Source of the DNA: Podocnemis expansa
Taxonomy: Eukaryota > Chordata > Testudines > Podocnemididae
Assembly: GCA_007922195.1 (NCBI GenBank)
Contig: ML682013.1
Span: 18,793,882 to 18,857,881, forward strand
DNA: 64,000 nt
Direction: 5' to 3'
In this document: piece by piece, positions 58,577 through 64,000 of the stretch
Position numbering within the stretch: the first letter of the stretch is position 1
How the letters are laid out: each line of letters begins with the position of its first letter
The notes under the pieces: generated by a model
Seen by the model: only the letters and a program-made list of their open reading frames with translations
Told to the model about the DNA's origin: nothing
Database searches by the model: none
Made by a program: the position numbers and the translations under genes

Positions 58577-61500
58577 AGGTTTTTTTTTTTGTTTTTTTTA
58601 AAGTAATTCTGTTCCCAAAGTATTCTTACTTCAGCCTTTTAGCATTAACATACAATTTTTTAGCTGACTGGCTTTACAATATTCACATAGGATATGTAGG
58701 TCAAAACTGAATAGAACCCCCAAATGTATTAGTTATCTCAATTTAAATTTATTTTAACTTTATTGATAATTTTTCACAAGGGAGCCTTGAATCTTATGGT
58801 TAAAATACACTTGAAACCAATTAGGAACCATATGACTGCACTCTAGCATAAAGAACAAAAGCATTTGACAGTTCTAAGATTAAGCCACAATCATCTGGTT
58901 TAAAACAGAAATATTTTTACCTTATTTTTTAAAGGTTGTGTATATCTTAAAAAAAGAATATGGGAAATGACACAATGCTTCTTAAAACACGGTGATACCC
59001 AGGGACCCTCACTCTCCCTTTAATGATCCAGTGCTCTCATTCAGCTGTCTTTCTTTTTTCAAATCTTTACATATGTGACAGCTCTCAAAAGTAGACCATA
59101 GACCATCTGGCATTTTCAGAGGTGTAACTTGTGCAAATTCAGCTCTACTGGGAACACAATGCTATCTTCTGCCTGCGTTATAAAAGATACAATAGAATGT
59201 AGAACTTATGAGTTGTTTTGAATTATTCATTTTTTGCCTGTATATTCAAGAAATTTTACAAACTCTGCATTTTGTACTACATAATCACATGCGTTAAAGG
59301 TACAAAGAAACTTTTTGACACCTCTTTTCTACAGAAAGATGGCATTTTGTTTGATATGTGAACATTCAGTGTCTGTTATATCATTCTAAACAGGCCGTGT
59401 GCTGCTACAAAGGACCTCATTTTATACTCTCTGTATGAGCAAAATTTTATTCTTGATATTCAGTAACTAATGCAATACACATCAAAATTTCAAATATCAG
59501 GTGTATGAACATTCAGTATCTTAAAACCTGGATAGTACTGGTCACCTATTTTATGTAAAAAACATTTTTAAATACATTCTTTCCTTGCACAACACAGAAA
59601 TATTTTCATTTTAAATATCCACAATGAAAAGATTCAACTGTCCTAAGAAACACTGTAATTTTCAAGTTAAAATGTTTTCAATCTGCAGCCAAACCAGTAA
59701 ATTTAGATCAATATTTTATGCCGTGCTAGCACTAGTGAATTTTCAATAAGAATGATAAATATTGGATTAATGATTCAATAGAGTGAATCTCTTGATAGAA
59801 AACTAGCAGATAATATAGCTAGTAATAACTATACATGAATCTGTTGCCTGTGGAAAAGCAATAAAAAAAAAGCAATATATTGCTATAACATATAATCTAT
59901 TAACATGTTTCACTGGTGCCCTGTCATGAGCCTTTTTACAAAGTGGGCCTTAACACAGTAACTTCTGCAGTCATTTAACCATCTATCTATAATAATTTAT
60001 TTGTAAGGTATGTAAATGGTGAAAAATTATTCTAGTATTTTAACATTTACTATGTTTTTGATAATTTTGAAGGGATGATGTGTATTCTTGTTCAGATTTC
60101 AAATGCAAGCCAGTTATCCAGTTCACAAAAAAAGCTTACTTGAATACACAGTACTGTACATATATACACATACACATACACATTTTATTACAGAAAGAAT
60201 GACTTCTGTAATGATCTACAAAAATTTAGAAAACTACAATAAAACTCTGATGCAGCTAAAGGGAAAATATATGCAAACATTGAGAAACTCCTTTTTTAAT
60301 GAGAAATGTATAAAAGACATTAAGCATTTTATACAAACTTAAATATGTATGCAGAGCACACAAAATCCTCAAAGCTGGAGCGAGGCAAAGGACAACATTA
60401 GGAGGAAGAAAACCTCAGATAGCTAATTAATTGACTAATTCCATTTCAAAAGCAACTCAAGTGACCTCAAAGCTGGCACCACAACTTAACGTGGAGTTTA
60501 CCAAACAGTCCAATGCTACTTAAGGAAACAATTTATCAACTGAGTCTATCAGTCTATTAACCAAAAAGAAAATCCAACACAATGTGGTGGTTGAGGAAAT
60601 GACATCACACTGCTCACTGGCGCAATATTCTTGGGAAGAAAAGAACTTGGATATGATAAGGGATCTGATTTTCTGAATTTTTTTTTTTTATGACTATAAA
60701 ATGCAATCTTCTGGAAGGTACTGAGGAAAATATGAAATACTGTTGCAAGTTAAAACCACAGCTATCACTTATTTGTCTCCCAAAGACTTTAAATAAGCAG
60801 AAGTGATCATCTTCCAGCAAACAGAAGGCCCAGCTTTGGTCTAACAACATCAAAGGACTGGCTGTCCACCACTTTGTCCCTTTTGCAGCCACTTCATCAG
60901 AATGGTAACTGCTTCCAACATGCACTCAACACAGGCTGAAATGATTAAACAAAAAGCAAAGCAAAGCAAAGTCAGACCCCTAGTTTCTGGCTAGCTCATC
61001 TTCATGACATAAAGCTAGTCTTAGGAAAAAACCTTGCAACCAACTATGGAATTTAGGTATATATATAAATCCCACAACTGTAACTGTCTCTGTTTTAAGT
61101 AAAACTAAGATGACTGCACAATTGCCCTTAGAAAAGAAAATTCTGATGTAAAAGGCAACATTTCAAAATGACTGTTGAACAAAAGTGTATCTTTTAGAAA
61201 TTACAAATGGAGTGCATTCATACCTTCCATGAGCACATCATTTTAGTAAAGCTTGTAGGACGAAAAGACCTCAGTAGCTTCCCCTCCCTCCCCACCCCCT
61301 TTTCAAACCAGAATCCTGACTAGCCTCTACATGAATCTTCAAACTACATCAATAGGTAGTTCTGCATAGCCATCTAGAATATTAACATTCAGATTACAGG
61401 ATGTACTCTTTGAGTCAACTTGTGAAGTGGCTTTTGTCAGCAATTATTTTTGAATATTTTCTAGGAAATAAATAGCATATACTGCACCTTCTGTACCACA

Positions 61501-63110
61501 GAAAGCATACATTAACTAAATAACAAGGTACCATCAAGGTACAATCTATCTTTTAAAAATCAATTTTTCACACTGAATTTTTTATACCATGCTGACTTTA
61601 CAAGGAAAACAAAAGTACTAACTAACAGCATCAACCATTTTTTTAAAGAAATGTCTTCATCTTTTACAAGAAGCATCTTCAAAATGAATACAATATATTA
61701 GTATGAAACAGGGATTTCTTTGTAAAGAAAATACTTTAGTGAAATTGCTGGCAGAAGTTTTACAAGACCCATACTGTGAATGCGTCAAAAATGCATCTAC
61801 AGAACACGAAAGATAACAGGAGAGGGAAAATAAATTGTATAACTTCAGTTTTCAATCTACTGAGAGGGAGAACAGCCTTTAATAACTCTGCAAGTCTGAG
61901 GGGTGAAAAGATTTCACAAACCTATTCCCATCAGTTTGGATACATTTTTTTTTCAAAAAAATATTTTTAAAAAAATCAAGTTTTTAAATTTAAATTAAAT
62001 ATACTTTTCTTTTTAAAAATAAACCAACATAAAATTAAACATGAAAGCAAAAACCAATGTTAAAGCCTAAACTTATAAGCTATTAAAATCAACTAAATCA
62101 TATACAAAAAGGCCATCATCAAGCAGTACACACTCACTGCTAAAATTTTAAAGAACATTAAACCAGTGAACAGGTGGAAGTCACCGGCTAAGCATCCAGA
62201 ATAGGAATCTGCTGAAGTTCTGAATCATGTTCTGACAGAAGCATTCTCCTTCTGCAGGTGCTGAGAGACCTCTTCCTTAATTTAGTTCATTCAACTAGCT
62301 CACTTGATGACTAATTCATTCAAAGGTGAGAAACCAATAGAGTTGGAAAAAAAAGGAGGAAAGGCTTGTTTTCTGCTTCCTATCTATGAAGAGAAACTAT
62401 GGATGAAAGGATGAGACCTACTAGTTATAAAGCCTTGATAAGCATGGCAGCTAGAAACAAGCCATTCAATTCAATAACTACAAATAATGCTTCCTTGGTT
62501 TAATGAACCAATTCATTTAAAATGCAAAACATGTTTTAATAAAAGCCTGATGTCCCCCTTTTTCATCAAGTACATTTAAAAGTAGTTTTTTTAGCTAATA
62601 AAAACAAATTGAAAATAATGTTCTGTACAACTTAACTGATTTCCAATTTCTAGCCAAATGCAGTGACCCAAATAAGGAATTAGAAAAAGAGAAAGGTCAA
62701 GTATAAGAATTTAGTTAGTCACCATTTTCTAACATAATATAAAATGTAAAAATTGAGTCTGAACAAACATATGTAAAGCTATATAACTGGTTAGATAAAT
62801 GTGTACTTGCCTGACTACACCAAGTTATATGAACCATTATCTTTTTTTAAGAAATGTAACTAAAAAGTGCACATAAAAAACAAGTTTAAAATCAACCGTG
62901 ACTGAAATCAGTTATTTAAAATCAATCCACCCTGAATCCCATCCCATCTCCAGATTTTTTGGAACTTCACTTCCTCTGTCACTTGCTGCAACTAGCTCTT
63001 CAGATGCCAGATGCATCCTCAAACATGTGCATGCATACCTGTAAAAATTTCCCTGGAAACACTGCAAGACTCTACACCTCCTCTGAAGGGCAACAAGTTG
63101 TTGTTTAAAG

Positions 63111-63774
63111 CAGGCGTTCCCAACTTTTTTAAGGATGAGGACCCCTTGGTAAAGGAAAAAATCTTCATGGACCCTGTGGCTCCCCGACTCTTCAGGCAGA
63201 ATCTGGCCCACACGGGCTCAGAATCTGACCTGTGCCACTCACCTCCCCAGGCAGGGGGCCATAGTCGCTGCAGCCCCTGCTCCCCAGCAGAGGGATGCGA
63301 CCACAGGCAGCTCCCGAGGACGGAGCCACAGCTGCAGCAGCCCCACACCCCAGCAGAGGGATGGGACTGCAGGCAGTTCCAGAGCAGGGAGCCATAGCCG
63401 TGGCAGCCCCCACTCCCTGGCAGACAGATGGGGCCATGGTGGCAGTGCCACGGCCATGGCCCCTGGCCCCCTCCCCAGTCTTCCCCATCTGCCGCCTGTT
63501 CTAGGCACACCCCCTACCCCCCGCTTCACTGGCCCCAACCCTCCCCTCATCTCCCCTGCCCCTTACCTGGCTGCTGGAGCTGCAGGCACCTGGCCACCCC
63601 CGAAGCTACTCTCCCTGAGCATGCGGGAGTTTTGAAAACCCCCTGCCTGGGGAAAGCGCCCTTCTGATAGAAGCCTGATTCTCCCTGGTAACCCCAGAAG
63701 CATCTGGCCCCAGGTCCCAGCCTGTCCAAAGTCCCCCTGGAAACACTCTGCGGACCCCAGGTTGGGAACCACAG
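63111..63774. mobile_element. GC-rich non-autonomous hAT-type element, 664 bp
   Basis: It begins CAGGCGTTCCCAAC and ends GGTTGGGAACCACAG. Flanks gtttaaag (63103-63110) and gtttcaag (63775-63782) agree at 7 of 8. The 3' half matches 36133-36662 (gagcatgcgggagttttgaa, ccccctgcctgggg). Long overlapping frames here reflect base composition. Confidence 0.85.
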
Positions 63775-63839
63775 GTTTCAAGTATTCTTTCCCATGTCCA
63801 AAAAAAAAAAAAAAAGTCAACACTTAACAGCATGCAAAT

Positions 63840-64000
63840 AAGTTAAAAATAGCTTAAATAAATTAGAGGTTTTCAAGTCACCAGGCCTCATGAAACACAT
63901 TCTAGAATACTTAAGGAATTGATGGAGGGGATAGGTGAGTCATTTGCAATTATTTCTGAAAAGTCACAGGAAGAAAAAAAAAAAAAGGAATGGAAAGGGG
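63840..64000 (+). mobile_element. CR1 LINE fragment running off the window
   Basis: ttcaagtcaccaggcctcat, then catgaaacacattctagaat and tttctgaaaagtcacag resemble the CR1 ORF2 segment (KSPGPDG...ELA...IF.KSW) just before the reverse transcriptase start. Frames are broken. Only the beginning is in the window. Confidence 0.6.

Larger units (their letters stand above)
50963..64000 (-). other. MDFIC: MDFIC upstream intron, partial
   Basis: This is the intron preceding the 50687-50962 exon and it runs off the window. About 51240-51400 is strongly purine-rich on the plus strand, thus pyrimidine-rich in the transcript sense. Intervals in which I recognise nothing are 50963-51239, 51401-52376, 52651-53124 and 58107-63110, apart from a (TAC)n tract at 58552-58576. 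Confidence 0.75.

Noticed and set aside
60614..60925. Minus-strand frame of 103 codons, considered as an upstream MDFIC exon
   Set aside because: It has none of the residues expected for the MDFIC N-terminal exons and no matching phase-1 donor was found. The upstream exons are more likely outside the window.
63011..63833. Cluster of overlapping open frames on both strands
   Set aside because: Same cause as at 36 kb: the GC-rich element at 63111-63774 shares its 3' block with that one.
1..64000. CRISPR array, operon, prophage or other bacterial-type system
   Set aside because: There are no spaced direct repeats or dense coding. Introns, LINE and MITE content, and poly(A)-type signals show vertebrate nuclear DNA.

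Overview
The window looks like AT-rich nuclear DNA of a non-avian sauropsid, most likely a turtle or crocodilian. The evidence is CR1 LINEs whose 3' ends carry the ATTCTATG-type tail, MITEs with GGCTATGTCTACAC ends, many small hAT-type elements, a DIRS element and a Ty3/gypsy relic. I cannot decide between turtle and crocodilian from the sequence alone.

The only host protein-coding gene I can support is MDFIC (MyoD family inhibitor domain-containing protein, also called HIC), on the minus strand. Two coding exons are present. An internal exon (50687-50962) encodes the conserved linker. The terminal exon (23663-23910) encodes the cysteine-rich I-mfa domain and the stop codon. Splice phases agree: the exon pair shares a split Asp codon across a 26.8-kb intron. 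The 3' UTR probably runs to a poly(A) signal at 19867-19872. The 5' exons and promoter lie beyond position 64000.

Layout: 1-19.8 kb is intergenic DNA downstream of MDFIC. It holds three Harbinger-type MITEs, a decayed PIF/Harbinger transposon with Myb-like and transposase remnants, one old CR1 and one young CR1 with a 1.4-kb open reverse transcriptase frame, (CA)n tracts, and a 96-codon unrecognised ORF at 15257-15547. 19.85-23.9 kb is the terminal exon and 3' UTR, with another MITE inside the UTR. 23.9-50.7 kb is the last intron, packed with hAT-type non-autonomous elements, two CR1 copies and a scrambled gypsy pol relic. 50.96-64 kb is the next intron upstream, with a nearly complete but broken DIRS-like retrotransposon (53.37-57.05 kb) and more hAT, CR1 and MIR-like copies.

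I see no tRNA, rRNA, CRISPR or bacterial-type feature. I found no convincing undescribed system. The most useful results are the MDFIC gene model, about a dozen hAT-type elements delimited by 8-bp target duplications, the DIRS inverted-repeat architecture, the Harbinger/MITE relationship and the unexplained ORF.
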